Positions 46,301 to 55,396 of a stretch of DNA of 64,000 bases are shown here, one piece after another; positions within the stretch are counted from its first letter, which is position 1, and each line of letters begins with the position of its first letter. The notes under the pieces are model-generated. The model was given only the letters and a program-made list of their open reading frames with translations, ran no database searches and had not been told where the DNA came from. Origin of the DNA: Sungkyunkwania multivorans (GTDB taxonomy: Bacteria > Bacteroidota > Bacteroidia > Flavobacteriales > Flavobacteriaceae); assembly GCF_042675645.1 (NCBI RefSeq), contig NZ_JBHTJH010000017.1, positions 124,001 through 188,000 on the forward strand. Direction: 5' to 3'. Both the position numbers and the translations under genes were made by a program.

Positions 46301-46889
46301 TATCTCCAAACCCACGATCATCATGATCGCCATTTTCTTGAGTTTTATCGGAGTATTTGGAGGGATTCTGATCACCGGTGCTTCGTTCGTGATCATGATG
46401 ACCATGATGGGAATCATCTCCTTGGCTGGAATTGTCGTGAATAACGGAGTGGTCCTCCTCGACTATACACAATTGCTGATCGACCGAAAAAGTTTGGAGC
46501 TGGGATTAGAAGAAGACGAAATGCTAAGTAATGAAGACGTAAAGGATGTTATTGTCCAAGGTGGAAAGGCCCGTCTGCGTCCTGTAATTCTTACGGCAAT
46601 CACTACAGTTCTAGGCTTGATTCCCTTAGCCATTGGGTTGAACATCAATTTCTTCTCATTTTTCTCGGAATTTGACCCTCAGATATATATGGGTGGGGAC
46701 AACGTGATCTTTTGGGGACCACTGGCATGGACCGTGATCTACGGATTGATCATTGCCACCTTCCTTACTTTGATCATCGTCCCGGTACTTTTCTATGTGA
46801 TCTATAAAATGAAAAAAAGAGTGCGCAGATGGCTTGGAAAAGGCAAACAGATTGAAGAAGAAGAGGTGCAGATCAAAACTGCAGCTTAA
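43368..46889 (+). CDS. RND efflux permease
   Basis: 1173 residues, HAE-type drug/hydrophobic compound exporter. Twelve-helix core with helix 4 motif GLGMLVDNGIVVVENV: the first Asp of the proton relay is kept (D414) and the second is Asn (N415). Helix 10 carries GIVVNNGVVLLDY. Between the two halves (about residues 518-556) there is an extra hydrophobic segment, longer than in AcrB, so an additional membrane hairpin is possible. Ends the operon with a strong terminator. Confidence 0.93.
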   Translation: MSAREKKVNKEFRLSSWAIDNPTTIYVMIAIFLTVGLWAYFSLPRESFPEIKETKIYISTPFPGNTAEDIERLIVDPLEDRLKNVSNVVEVLSTSQEDYGIITVEFDENISVEQAKQKVKDEVDSEKASPDWPIFQNAKVEPNVFDLNISEEQPILNINIKGDYPVDKLKEFGEYLEDKIEDLPEIKQVDIRGAQEKEVEVAVDVYKMMAAKVNFDDILNAIRNGNTTMSAGNLITSGQRRTIRILGEVEDPQELDNFVVKSQDGAVYLRDIAKVSFKEKEKTTFAREFGNNVVMLDVKKRSGKNMVEAAEQINKIVDDATANYYPQDLEITIANDQSAKTINQVDDLVNNIIFGIALVVGVLMFFLGFRNALFVGFAIPMSMFMSFMILSLLGYTMNTMILFALIMGLGMLVDNGIVVVENVYRLMEEEGMSRIEAAKKGIGEIAFPIIISTATTVAAFVPLGLWPGVMGQFMIYFPITLSVVLGSSLFVAIFINSMLVSQFMEVRDRELTVKQLIRLSVILGGLGIFILIVGGPIRGLGTLMIFTAIMFWVYRFILKRAATYFQRKILKWLENSYKRFLRFALYSWRPALFIVGTFLLLFIIFGAFGASIGSQRTSVEFFPDNKPNQIIVYIEYPQGTDIAKTNEITKSIENRVYAVVNDKEYIEGDDYNFLVESAVSQVGEGAGNPFTDGGSNAEMPHRGKITATMREYKYRNGKDSEVLRKKVQEALKGIYPGVAISVEKDPVGPPVGYPINIELKGEDYDELIQAAEQMRNFINSKNIAGIDELKIDVNKGKPAMQVTVDRQKAGELGVSAGQVGRQLRNSLFGEKAGIYKEGGDDYDINVRFKQDLRYDKNALFDQNIIFRDQATGQLKEVPVSAVAVQKNTSSFSAIKHRQTKRVVTVYSGLAPGYTDAAAIVSQIQAEMGNLNKEFEKAGIEIDYTGQIEEQNKQMAFLMGAFFSGLGLIMLLLVFQFSSISKPTIIMIAIFLSFIGVFGGILITGASFVIMMTMMGIISLAGIVVNNGVVLLDYTQLLIDRKSLELGLEEDEMLSNEDVKDVIVQGGKARLRPVILTAITTVLGLIPLAIGLNINFFSFFSEFDPQIYMGGDNVIFWGPLAWTVIYGLIIATFLTLIIVPVLFYVIYKMKKRVRRWLGKGKQIEEEEVQIKTAA

Positions 46890-46894
46890 AGAAA

Positions 46895-46925
46895 AAGCCC
46901 TTGCCAATTGGCAAGGGCTTTCTTT
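46895..46925 (+). terminator. strong terminator of the RND operon
   Basis: An 11-bp stem AAGCCCTTGCC/GGCAAGGGCTT with AATT loop, then TTCTTTT. Confidence 0.9.
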
Positions 46926-46939
46926 TATTGAAAGCGTGG

Positions 46940-47188
46940 TCATTTCTTTTTCAGGATAAGGTTGATCAGAAATAAGATCACAAAAGCGCCAATGGCACTT
47001 GTCAGAATCACGCCGACCCATCCTGTACCTAAGCTGACACCTAAAACTCCCAAGAGCCAGTATCCTACATATCCTCCAAGGATACCCACAACAATATTCC
47101 ATAAAAGGCCGAGGCCACTACCCTTAAATAATATGCTGCCAAGCCATCCGGCCACTGCACCAATAAGAAGTGTTATCAAAAAATTCAT
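46940..47188 (-). CDS. GlsB/YeaQ/YmgE-family membrane protein
   Basis: 82 residues with three Gly-rich membrane helices (LLIGAVAGWLGSILFKGSGLGLLWNIVVGILGGYVGYWLLG pattern) typical of the transglycosylase-associated/GlsB family. Stress-related small membrane protein of unclear function. Downstream of the large TonB receptor on the same strand, 34 bases, so possibly independent. Confidence 0.85.
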   Translation of the reverse strand: MNFLITLLIGAVAGWLGSILFKGSGLGLLWNIVVGILGGYVGYWLLGVLGVSLGTGWVGVILTSAIGAFVILFLINLILKKK

Positions 47189-47222
47189 ACTATGGTCTAT
47201 TTAATTGGTTCGTAATTTAATT

Positions 47223-49883
47223 CTAAAAGGTAAAGGTCAGGCCTCCATTGATCATGGCACCATTGAACCCAAATTGATTTACCTCCCAAGGATAGCGGAA
47301 TCTTCCTCCAAGATCCGTACCGAAATCACCAAACGTATTGATCTCATCGGGATATACATTTAAGATGTTGTTACCAGAGACCCTTAGGGTGATCCAGTCT
47401 GCAAAATCATAGGTCAAGGTCAGGTCGGTCAGTACTTTACCAGCAAAGGTCTGGTCGTTAGCAGGTGTTGTTGGATGTCTCCAGGTAACTTCACCAAAAT
47501 AGGTGTTGTTCAAAAAGGCACTGAATTTTCCTATATAGTATTCAAGCCCAATAAGCCCTTTGATATTAGGTCTGGCCGTGGTAATTCTCGATTGCTCCTC
47601 CCTATTGAAGATATCGGTATATCCTGCATCAAAGATCTTCTGCGGTACATTGATCGTACCATCAATATCTGTCTTATTCCAGTTGAAGGCGACGTTGACA
47701 TTTAACTTCCCTTCCCCGACTTCCAATCCTGAATAGTTGGCCACCACATCAACACCTTGCGTTTTGGTATCTACTGCATTCACAAAAAAGGTGACATTTC
47801 CGATGCCGTTATCTAGCAGCACTTGTTCGACGGCATTGGTAGTAGTGTCGTCACCGTCAAAACCTAGTGGATTTGTAAGTAGGACGCGATCATCAACTTT
47901 TATATTGTAGTAATCTATAGCTACCGAGAAATTAGGCTGAAAGCGGTAGGTAAATCCTCCAGCGATGTTGAAGGACTCTTCAGCATCTAGTCTAGGAACC
48001 CCTAAACCATTAACAGGATCTATGATCACAGGATCTGCATTGTTAAATGTTCCCTGCTGTCCGATAGAGCCATCGGCCAATTGCAGCGTTTGAATATTGC
48101 TCAAATAGATCTGATGCAACGATGGTGCTCTAAATCCTGTATTTACCGAAGCTCGGATCGCTCCTTTTTCATCGGCCAATAGATATCTTCCGCTAACCTT
48201 CCAAGAAACATTGCTGCCGAAGTCGCTATAATCTTCATATCGTATAGCTCCATTGATGAGTATCTCCTCAGAGGCATCCCAATCCAATCCTAGATAAGCC
48301 CCTAAGTTATTTCTATCTTCGTTCACCGCATTCTCAGGACGCAAGCCTGGAAATGATTGCGCGCCACCGGTAATGTAGGAAGCAGCCTCCCCTTCTCTAG
48401 TAACAAAACGCTCTCTTCTGATCTCGGAACCTAATGTCAAACTTACATCGCCAAAGACTTTAGAGATATCGATGTTTCCTATGTCATTGCTAAAACGGTA
48501 GCCTCCTGGGTCAAAACTAGTGGGGCTATTTGCGCCTAGTCCAACATTGATGGTATTTCCTATCGTATAATCGACCGCATTTCTACCGAAGGTATAGCTA
48601 ATATCGAAATTCCAATCTCCAAACATCTTCCATCGATTTCCGACAGAAATGGTATTATCTATGATAGCTGTTTCAAAGGTGGGCTGAAATCCTTGGTATT
48701 CTGTTCCAGGTGCATGCAATAGATTAAATGGGTCTTGTACCCAATACGGTGCTCGATAGAGGGCGAAACTTTTTCCGTCTCTTTGTTGCAGACTTCCGAA
48801 GACATAGAACTCTGCATCATTGTCACAATATGGAATCCCAGAATTGAAAGAAAGTCCAAATTTGTCATATTCTGGCTGCCCAACGATCATCCCAAGATCT
48901 GGATTATCCTGGATCCATGGATTGGTGCCATCGATCAAGGATTGGTCTCCAAAAATATTTCCAAACAATAGATCATTTCCAGGTTCTCCTGCACGATCCG
49001 TATAATCTTGATGGTAATATTCTGCGGTGACATTGAAGTATCCACCATTATCGAAACCAATTCCCGTATTGATATCACCACTATAGGTAAAGCCATCTCC
49101 TTCCGTGGTTACACCAGTATTGAGATTGATCTGCGTCTGGTCTGTATTTTTCTTTAGAATGATGTTGATCACCCCAGCAATGGCATCCGAGCCATACTGA
49201 GCCGCTGCTCCATCACGGAGTACCTCAACTCGCTCGATAGCAGAGGCGGGTATGCTTTTCATATCTACACCCACTTCTCCTCTACCAGGAGTTTCGTTCA
49301 CATAGACCAAGGCACTTTGATTCTTTCGCTTACCGTTGACCAAGACCAAGGTTCTACTGGGCCCCAGATTTCTTAATTCTGAAGGGTCAAAATGCGCCGT
49401 CGCATCAGAGATCGTCTGCTGTGTAGAATTGTAAGAAGGAACGCGATATGCGATCATCTTGTCTACTTCTGGCTGCGCGCTAATTCGAAGTTCTTGCAAA
49501 CCAATGTTATCTATTGGCACAGGAGATTCTAGTACAGTTCTTGGTTTGGCTCGGTTACCTACGATGACTATTTCATCTAAAGCTAGTCCTTCCTGTAAGG
49601 CAATAGATACCGGTTGGGAGGAACTAACCTGTAGTTCCGTAGCCTTAAAACCTACCGAAGAAACAACAATGGTTACGGGAAGACTTTCAACCTCCAACTG
49701 AAAATTACCATCAAAATCTGTAGTCGTCCCCTGAGACGTTCCTTTTACGACCACATTAGCTCCTGGCAATGGGTCACCATTACTAGCATCAGTAACAGTA
49801 CCATTAATTGTTTGTCCAAAAGCAAAAAGAGGAAATAAAGCTATGCAGAATAGCATGCTTCTAATACATAGAGTTGATTTCAT
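47223..49883 (-). CDS. large TonB-dependent receptor
   Basis: 886 residues. Signal peptide, carboxypeptidase-regulatory-like domain (about 22-95), plug with RTLVLVNGKRKN, VEVLRDGAAAQYGSDAIAGVINIILKK, and a large barrel ending in an aromatic GLTFTF strand. Aspartate/Asn-rich barrel loops suggest an organic or sugar ligand, not known. It is not followed by a SusD-like gene, so not a typical glycan locus. Confidence 0.93.
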   Translation of the reverse strand: MKSTLCIRSMLFCIALFPLFAFGQTINGTVTDASNGDPLPGANVVVKGTSQGTTTDFDGNFQLEVESLPVTIVVSSVGFKATELQVSSSQPVSIALQEGLALDEIVIVGNRAKPRTVLESPVPIDNIGLQELRISAQPEVDKMIAYRVPSYNSTQQTISDATAHFDPSELRNLGPSRTLVLVNGKRKNQSALVYVNETPGRGEVGVDMKSIPASAIERVEVLRDGAAAQYGSDAIAGVINIILKKNTDQTQINLNTGVTTEGDGFTYSGDINTGIGFDNGGYFNVTAEYYHQDYTDRAGEPGNDLLFGNIFGDQSLIDGTNPWIQDNPDLGMIVGQPEYDKFGLSFNSGIPYCDNDAEFYVFGSLQQRDGKSFALYRAPYWVQDPFNLLHAPGTEYQGFQPTFETAIIDNTISVGNRWKMFGDWNFDISYTFGRNAVDYTIGNTINVGLGANSPTSFDPGGYRFSNDIGNIDISKVFGDVSLTLGSEIRRERFVTREGEAASYITGGAQSFPGLRPENAVNEDRNNLGAYLGLDWDASEEILINGAIRYEDYSDFGSNVSWKVSGRYLLADEKGAIRASVNTGFRAPSLHQIYLSNIQTLQLADGSIGQQGTFNNADPVIIDPVNGLGVPRLDAEESFNIAGGFTYRFQPNFSVAIDYYNIKVDDRVLLTNPLGFDGDDTTTNAVEQVLLDNGIGNVTFFVNAVDTKTQGVDVVANYSGLEVGEGKLNVNVAFNWNKTDIDGTINVPQKIFDAGYTDIFNREEQSRITTARPNIKGLIGLEYYIGKFSAFLNNTYFGEVTWRHPTTPANDQTFAGKVLTDLTLTYDFADWITLRVSGNNILNVYPDEINTFGDFGTDLGGRFRYPWEVNQFGFNGAMINGGLTFTF

Positions 49884-50059
49884 AAGAGCAGTTTGTTTAT
49901 TGGTTATATGACAAATTTCAGCTTTTTAACGTTTCTATCAAATATTTCATAAAAAATTTATTAATTATTTGTCATATTGAAATTATATGCTCCGTTTGGT
50001 AAATCACTTTGTAATTAAAAAATGCTAGACCTAGGCCGAACATTATCTGGCTTTCGTTA

Positions 50060-50088
50060 TTGCGTCCCATCTTTACTTCTTAAATTTG
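50060..50088 (+). promoter_or_regulatory. promoter of aspS
   Basis: TTG (50060-50062) and TAAATTTG (50081-50088) with an 18-base spacer; ATG 20 bases later. Confidence 0.6.
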
Positions 50089-50107
50089 CGCTTTCAAAGT
50101 TTATACC

Positions 50108-51859
50108 ATGTACAGAAGTCATACTTGTGGAGAGCTAAGAGCCTCAAATATCAATTCCGAAGTAACCCTAGCGGGATGGGTACAACGATCTAGAGACAAG
50201 GGTTTTATGATCTGGGTGGACCTTCGAGACCGCTATGGGATCACGCAGCTCATCTTTGACGAAGAGCGCACTCCTCGAGACATCATGGACAAGGCAAAAC
50301 AACTGGGCAGAGAATTTGTAATCCAAATAAAGGGAAATGTCATCGAACGCGAGTCAAAGAATTCTAACATGCCAACGGGTGATATTGAAATTCTGGTAAC
50401 GGGCCTAACAATACTTAACGAGGCCTTGCTACCTCCTTTCACCATCGAAGATGAGACGGATGGTGGAGAAGATATCCGAATGAAATACCGTTACTTGGAC
50501 ATTAGACGTAACCCGGTAAAGGAAAGCTTGATGTTTCGTCATAAAGTGGCCATGGAAGTAAGAAATTACCTGTCTAAAGAAGGCTTTGTCGAGGTGGAGA
50601 CCCCGTATCTTATAAAATCCACTCCAGAAGGGGCGCGAGACTTTGTTGTTCCCTCCCGAATGAACGAAGGGCAATTCTACGCCCTTCCGCAGTCACCGCA
50701 GACCTTCAAGCAATTGTTGATGGTTGGTGGCATGGACAAATACTTTCAGATCGTAAAGTGTTTCAGAGATGAGGATCTTAGGGCCGACCGACAACCAGAA
50801 TTTACCCAGATCGACTGCGAAATGGCCTTTGTGGAGCAAGAGGATATTTTGAATGCCTTCGAGGGAATGACACGCCATCTCCTAAAAGAGCTCAAAGGCG
50901 TAGAGGTTGGAGCATTTCCAAGAATGCTTTACGACGATGCGATGCGTCTCTATGGAAACGATAAGCCTGACATCCGCTTCGGGATGCAATTTGGTGAATT
51001 GAACGAGGTGGCGCAAAACAAAGATTTTAAAGTGTTCAATACAGCAGCGCTTGTGGTCGGTATTGCAATACCAGGAGCTAATTCATACACACGAAAAGAG
51101 ATCGACAAGTTGATCGATTGGGTAAAACGCCCACAAGTCGGCGCATTAGGAATGGTCTATGTACGTTGCAATGAGGATGGAAGCTTTAAATCTTCGGTCG
51201 ACAAATTCTATGACCAAGATGATCTGGCAAAATGGGCCGAGGTCACAGGTGCAAAAGCTGGTGATCTCATATGTGTGCTTTCAGGGGAAACCCATAAGGT
51301 CCGAGCACAGCTAAGTGCCTTGCGAATGGAAATGGCCGAACGTCTCGGATTGAGGAAACCAGGCGAATTCGCACCACTTTGGGTAATCGACTTCCCGTTA
51401 TTGGAGTGGGACGAAGATACCGAACGGTATCATGCAATGCACCATCCTTTCACATCCCCAAAGCCAGGGCAGATCGAACTTTTGGCCACCAATCCAGGCG
51501 AGGTAAAGGCCAATGCCTATGATCTTGTTCTCAACGGAAATGAAATTGGCGGAGGATCGATCCGTATTCACGATAAGGAAACGCAGGCATTGATGTTCGA
51601 TTATCTTGGATTTACCCCAGAAGAAGCCAAGGCGCAGTTTGGATTTTTAATGGATGCTTTCCAATATGGCGCACCCCCACATGGCGGTCTCGCCTTTGGT
51701 TTTGACCGTCTGGTAGCAATTCTTGGGGGACAGGAAACGATCAGAGACTTCATCGCATTTCCTAAAAATAACAGCGGCCGAGATGTAATGATCGACGCAC
51801 CGGCACCGATAGACGAAGAACAACTTGACGAATTGAATTTGAAGTTGAATTTAAGCTAA
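50108..51859 (+). CDS. aspS: aspartyl-tRNA synthetase
   Basis: 583 residues of the bacterial type. Anticodon-binding OB domain at the N-terminus, motif 2 FRDEDLRADRQPEFTQID, GAD insertion (about 280-420), and motif 3 GAPPHGGLAFGFDRLVAIL. Charges tRNA-Asp. No anticodon-domain oddity seen. Confidence 0.97.
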   Translation: MYRSHTCGELRASNINSEVTLAGWVQRSRDKGFMIWVDLRDRYGITQLIFDEERTPRDIMDKAKQLGREFVIQIKGNVIERESKNSNMPTGDIEILVTGLTILNEALLPPFTIEDETDGGEDIRMKYRYLDIRRNPVKESLMFRHKVAMEVRNYLSKEGFVEVETPYLIKSTPEGARDFVVPSRMNEGQFYALPQSPQTFKQLLMVGGMDKYFQIVKCFRDEDLRADRQPEFTQIDCEMAFVEQEDILNAFEGMTRHLLKELKGVEVGAFPRMLYDDAMRLYGNDKPDIRFGMQFGELNEVAQNKDFKVFNTAALVVGIAIPGANSYTRKEIDKLIDWVKRPQVGALGMVYVRCNEDGSFKSSVDKFYDQDDLAKWAEVTGAKAGDLICVLSGETHKVRAQLSALRMEMAERLGLRKPGEFAPLWVIDFPLLEWDEDTERYHAMHHPFTSPKPGQIELLATNPGEVKANAYDLVLNGNEIGGGSIRIHDKETQALMFDYLGFTPEEAKAQFGFLMDAFQYGAPPHGGLAFGFDRLVAILGGQETIRDFIAFPKNNSGRDVMIDAPAPIDEEQLDELNLKLNLS

Positions 51860-51912
51860 AACTGATTTTTTAGATTTCAGAGGCTTGCTTCATCATATTT
51901 TTAATGAATTCT

Positions 51913-52014
51913 ATGAACAAAAAGCGACTATTGCAAATTGGCCTTTTGGTAGTTTCTTTGCTTCTCTTCTTGGGAATCGGCTTTGTTATTTATGCCTTCT
52001 TATTAGCAACATAA
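51913..52014 (+). CDS. small single-helix membrane protein, 33 aa
   Basis: MNKKRLLQIGLLVVSLLLF, then a continuous hydrophobic helix ending YAFLLAT. An ATG at 51904 would add three residues. Lies between aspS and the CLC gene; it may be translated with either. Too short for usual gene finders. Function unknown. Confidence 0.45.
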   Translation: MNKKRLLQIGLLVVSLLLFLGIGFVIYAFLLAT

Positions 52015-52048
52015 TAGATAAGTTACTTTAAATTAGTAAATTCCGACA

Positions 52049-53836
52049 ATGCCAGCTACTAACAAATCTATCCTTGCTAGATTCCTGATCTGGAGATACA
52101 AGCATATCTCCCCAAAAGCATTCATATACATGTTGAGTTTGCTGATCGGTCTTTTGACGGGTTTATTGGCAGTGGCAATGAAGAATGTCACCTTCTACAT
52201 CGGATTGGTCCTAGAAGGTTTGGTCAGCCTTTCTAAGAACTCGATCTACTTTGTTACGCCCACCATCGGTCTTTTTTTGGTATATCTCGTACTCACCTAT
52301 TTCTTCAAACGGAAAAAGGTGGAGCACGCCATTCCATCCATCTTGCGTTCCTTGGCCAAAAGAGCCGGAATCATGGGGACTGGGAAGATCTATCTTCCTT
52401 TGGCAACTGCTCCTTTAACAGTTGGTTTTGGAGGGTCGGTGGGATTGCTTGGCCCAGCGGTTGCCGCTGGATCAGCCATGAGCTCAACATTAAGTCGACT
52501 CTTACATCTTGAGGCAAAGACGCGCGTGCTCTTTATTGGATGTGCTTCGGCTGCTGCTTTATCCTCAGTCTTTAAATCTCCTATAGCAGGCATTATTTTT
52601 GCCATTGAAGTCTTTAGTCTGGACCTGACCTTTGCCTCTCTTATACCACTATTACTATCATCCGTTTCTGCTTTGATCACGTCTTACTTTTTTTTGGGCG
52701 ATGATGTGCTTTTCAATTTTCAACTGCAGGAGAAGTTTATGATCAACGATACGTTGTTCTATGTTGTTCTTGGAGTAGGAACTGGTATCGCCTCGATATA
52801 TTTCACCAAAATGTACTTTGCCATCATGAAGTACTTTGAACGCTGGAAACACCCACTAAAGCGACTGCTTATTGGAGGTATTGGCATCGGTATCATGTTG
52901 TATTTCATTCCACCGCTCTACGGTGAAGGCTTTAGTTTTATAAACAACCTCCTCAAGGGAGACCATCTTACCGCAATCGGAACTAACCCCTTTGATCGCT
53001 TTGTCGATAATATCTGGGTGGTCATTGCCCTGCTCATTGGTATCACAATCTTCAAGGCCGTAGCGATGACCGCAACTTTTGCTGCGGGCGGATCGGGCGG
53101 GATCTTTATCCCTACGCTGGTAATGGGTAGCGCGCTTGGAAATGTGGTGGCCAAGGTGATCAATAATATTGGCCTCGGATTCAATGTATCAGAGATCAAC
53201 TTTACTCTGGTCGGGATGGCCGGACTGATATCTGGGGTAATCCATGCCCCGTTGACCGCTATCTTCTTGATCGCAGAGATCACTGGCGGTTACGAACTAT
53301 TTGTTCCACTGATGCTGAGCTCGGCAATCTCATTCCTGATCACAAAGAATACGCTCGATTATACCATCTATACTCGAGAGCTTGCCGAGAAAGGGGAATT
53401 ACTTACCCATGATAAGGACCATACCGTATTAACGATCATGAAATTGGATTCTGTGATCGAGGACAACTTTGTTGCACTCAACCCAAATATGACCTTAGGC
53501 GAAATGCTCCATGAGGGCGTGGCAAAATCGTCGAGAAACCTATTTCCTGTAGTCAACGAAAATAATGAATTACAGGGCGTCCTATTGCTTGACGACATTA
53601 GAGGCATTATGTTTGACATCTCTCTCTATGAAAATGTCTATGTAGAGGAATTGATGAACGAACCTCCAGACCTTATTTTTTATGAGCAAGACGACATGAA
53701 AGCAGTGATGCAAAAGTTTCAGGACAGTGGTGCATGGAATCTTCCTGTGATCAAAGACGGAAAATACGCAGGCTTCGTCTCTAAATCAAAGCTACTCACC
53801 GCCTATCGACGTAAATTGATTAATTTTACGAGCTGA
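52049..53836 (+). CDS. CLC-family chloride channel with CBS pair
   Basis: 595 residues: CLC membrane core and two C-terminal CBS domains (about 440-590). Signature GSVGLLGP at 129-136 replaces GREGP, so the gating glutamate (E148 in E. coli ClcA) is Leu134. The internal proton glutamate region is AIEVF (186-188), with Val at the E203 position. GGSGGIFIPTLVMG is intact. The pattern suggests an anion channel rather than a proton-coupled antiporter. CBS domains could bind adenine nucleotides. Confidence 0.92.
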   Translation: MPATNKSILARFLIWRYKHISPKAFIYMLSLLIGLLTGLLAVAMKNVTFYIGLVLEGLVSLSKNSIYFVTPTIGLFLVYLVLTYFFKRKKVEHAIPSILRSLAKRAGIMGTGKIYLPLATAPLTVGFGGSVGLLGPAVAAGSAMSSTLSRLLHLEAKTRVLFIGCASAAALSSVFKSPIAGIIFAIEVFSLDLTFASLIPLLLSSVSALITSYFFLGDDVLFNFQLQEKFMINDTLFYVVLGVGTGIASIYFTKMYFAIMKYFERWKHPLKRLLIGGIGIGIMLYFIPPLYGEGFSFINNLLKGDHLTAIGTNPFDRFVDNIWVVIALLIGITIFKAVAMTATFAAGGSGGIFIPTLVMGSALGNVVAKVINNIGLGFNVSEINFTLVGMAGLISGVIHAPLTAIFLIAEITGGYELFVPLMLSSAISFLITKNTLDYTIYTRELAEKGELLTHDKDHTVLTIMKLDSVIEDNFVALNPNMTLGEMLHEGVAKSSRNLFPVVNENNELQGVLLLDDIRGIMFDISLYENVYVEELMNEPPDLIFYEQDDMKAVMQKFQDSGAWNLPVIKDGKYAGFVSKSKLLTAYRRKLINFTS

Positions 53837-53872
53837 TTCTTGGGTCTTGGGTCTTAGTTTTAAAAAAATACT

Positions 53873-54130
53873 ATGAAATATCTTATCCGCATCTTATTCG
53901 TGCTCTTTCTCCTTGGAGTGGCAGTTGGATTCTATATCAAATCACAACCCGAAAGCTTTGCTGATGGACAAAAGATCATCGGGGTATCCGTTTTATTCTT
54001 TTCCTTCATTCTTATGCCCTTATTTATATACCATCGCTGGAAGGATAAAAACTTGAAAGATTACATGCTTACGCAAGAAAATCTTGATAAAATGAGAAAT
54101 AAAGGCCCCGAAAAATCTGATAATCAATAA
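53873..54130 (+). CDS. small membrane protein, 85 aa
   Basis: Two membrane helices (about 4-22 and 35-53) and a basic-to-acidic cytoplasmic tail. Not recognised. Follows the CLC gene by 36 bases on the same strand, so may be in the same unit. Confidence 0.65.
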   Translation: MKYLIRILFVLFLLGVAVGFYIKSQPESFADGQKIIGVSVLFFSFILMPLFIYHRWKDKNLKDYMLTQENLDKMRNKGPEKSDNQ

Positions 54131-54214
54131 TTTTACTAAGAAAAAAACTTCAGCTAACATTTTGCATTAATATAAAACGTAAATTGCCGTTTTATTAATT
54201 ACATTTCAGTTAAA

Positions 54215-54409
54215 ATGACAGGTACAGTTAAATTTTTCAATGAATCCAAAGGTTACGGATTCATTACCAATGACGAAACCGGGAAAGACATCTTCGTACA
54301 CGTAACTGCGTTGAACGGAGTAGAGCTTAAAGACGGTGACAAAGTAGAATATGTAGAAGAAGAAGGCCGCAAAGGCGTGGTTGCTGCACAAGTGCAAGTG
54401 ATCAGCTAG
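54215..54409 (+). CDS. cold-shock-domain protein (CspA type)
   Basis: 64 residues with RNP1 KGYGFI and RNP2 DIFVHV. Second cold-shock protein of the window; closer to the common Bacteroidota form than the one at 17.4 kb. Ends at a strong terminator. Confidence 0.95.
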   Translation: MTGTVKFFNESKGYGFITNDETGKDIFVHVTALNGVELKDGDKVEYVEEEGRKGVVAAQVQVIS

Positions 54410-54451
54410 GCAAGAGTAGATAATATTTTATTTTTGTATTTGACCAACCAC

Positions 54452-54483
54452 ACGCCTCCTGAAATAGGAGGCGTTTTTGTTTT
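54452..54483 (+). terminator. terminator of the cold-shock gene
   Basis: A 9-bp stem ACGCCTCCT/AGGAGGCGT with short loop, then TTTTTGTTTT. Confidence 0.9.
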
Positions 54484-54538
54484 CTAACTTCAAACTCGTG
54501 TAGTTTAAAGAGTATTTGACAAGTAGACTCGAGGTACC

Positions 54539-54889
54539 CTATTTGGATTTTCTCAAAGAGATATAAAAGTCTTCTGTGGTAAGTTCTAATTTTTCTTGGC
54601 CGATCTCTTTGATAGTGAAAACCTTTGTCTCACCTGCTAGCGTCATGGTCAAATTGTGGCCATCAACATACCAATCTCCTTTAGTTTTAGATCCAAACGC
54701 ACCTTTATGAATAAATGAATAATCTCTTTGGAAATGGTAATAGCCCCACTTTAACGATATGGGCATTTTGGGTGCTTTTGGCAATCTCCCCTGTTCTACA
54801 ATATCCCATTTCTGGCATAATTTCCCTTCGACATCATTGAAACATGCAAGCATCAAAAAAGATACAAGTACCAATAGATATTTTTTCAT
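54539..54889 (-). CDS. small lipoprotein, 116 aa
   Basis: Lipobox-like start (FLMLACFND, Cys lipidated) followed by a beta-rich, lipocalin-like segment. Not recognised. It is one base downstream of the tadA stop on the same strand, so it is probably transcribed with tadA. Confidence 0.65.
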   Translation of the reverse strand: MKKYLLVLVSFLMLACFNDVEGKLCQKWDIVEQGRLPKAPKMPISLKWGYYHFQRDYSFIHKGAFGSKTKGDWYVDGHNLTMTLAGETKVFTIKEIGQEKLELTTEDFYISLRKSK

Positions 54890-54890
54890 C

Positions 54891-55340
54891 CTAGTTCAAA
54901 TTCCTTTTTTCTATAAAAAAGCGCTTTAACAATCGCCCACATTCTTCTTCCAACACACCACCTATCATCTCGGTCTTGGGGTGTAATTTGGTTCCCATAA
55001 CCGTGCAACCGCGTTGATCATCGATTGCTCCATAAACAATTTTAGAAATTTGACTCCAATACAATGCGCCAGCACACATTTGACAAGGTTCTAAGGTAAC
55101 ATACATGGTACAATGATGAAGGTATTTCCCGCCTAGAAAGTTAGCGGCCGAGGTGATCGCTTGCATTTCTGCATGCGCCGTAACATCATTGAGCAATTCT
55201 GTGAGATTGTGGGCCCTCGCTATGATACGCTCGTTGATCACGACCACCGCACCCACAGGAATTTCACCTTTTTCAAAGGCCTCCTGCGCCTCCTGTAAGG
55301 CTTTTTTCATAAAGTATTCATCTGTGAAAGGCGACTCCAT
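54891..55340 (-). CDS. tadA: tRNA-specific adenosine deaminase
   Basis: 149 residues, zinc deaminase with the HAEMQAI motif and PCQMCAGAL zinc ligands. Converts the wobble adenosine of tRNA-Arg(ACG) to inosine. The ATG at 55340 is chosen because the upstream extension lacks the family pattern. The start region lies close to the divergent dxs promoter. Confidence 0.95.
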   Translation of the reverse strand: MESPFTDEYFMKKALQEAQEAFEKGEIPVGAVVVINERIIARAHNLTELLNDVTAHAEMQAITSAANFLGGKYLHHCTMYVTLEPCQMCAGALYWSQISKIVYGAIDDQRGCTVMGTKLHPKTEMIGGVLEEECGRLLKRFFIEKRNLN

Positions 55341-55383
55341 ATATGACGCGATTGGTTTTCTGTAAAAATACAATTTCAAGATG

Positions 55384-55391
55384 TACCTTTG
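55384..55391 (+). promoter_or_regulatory. -7 box of dxs
   Basis: TACCTTTG lies just five bases before the dxs ATG, so transcription would begin about at the start codon. A leaderless mRNA is suggested. No -33 TTG at 19 bases. Confidence 0.45.
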
Positions 55392-55396
55392 TACGT

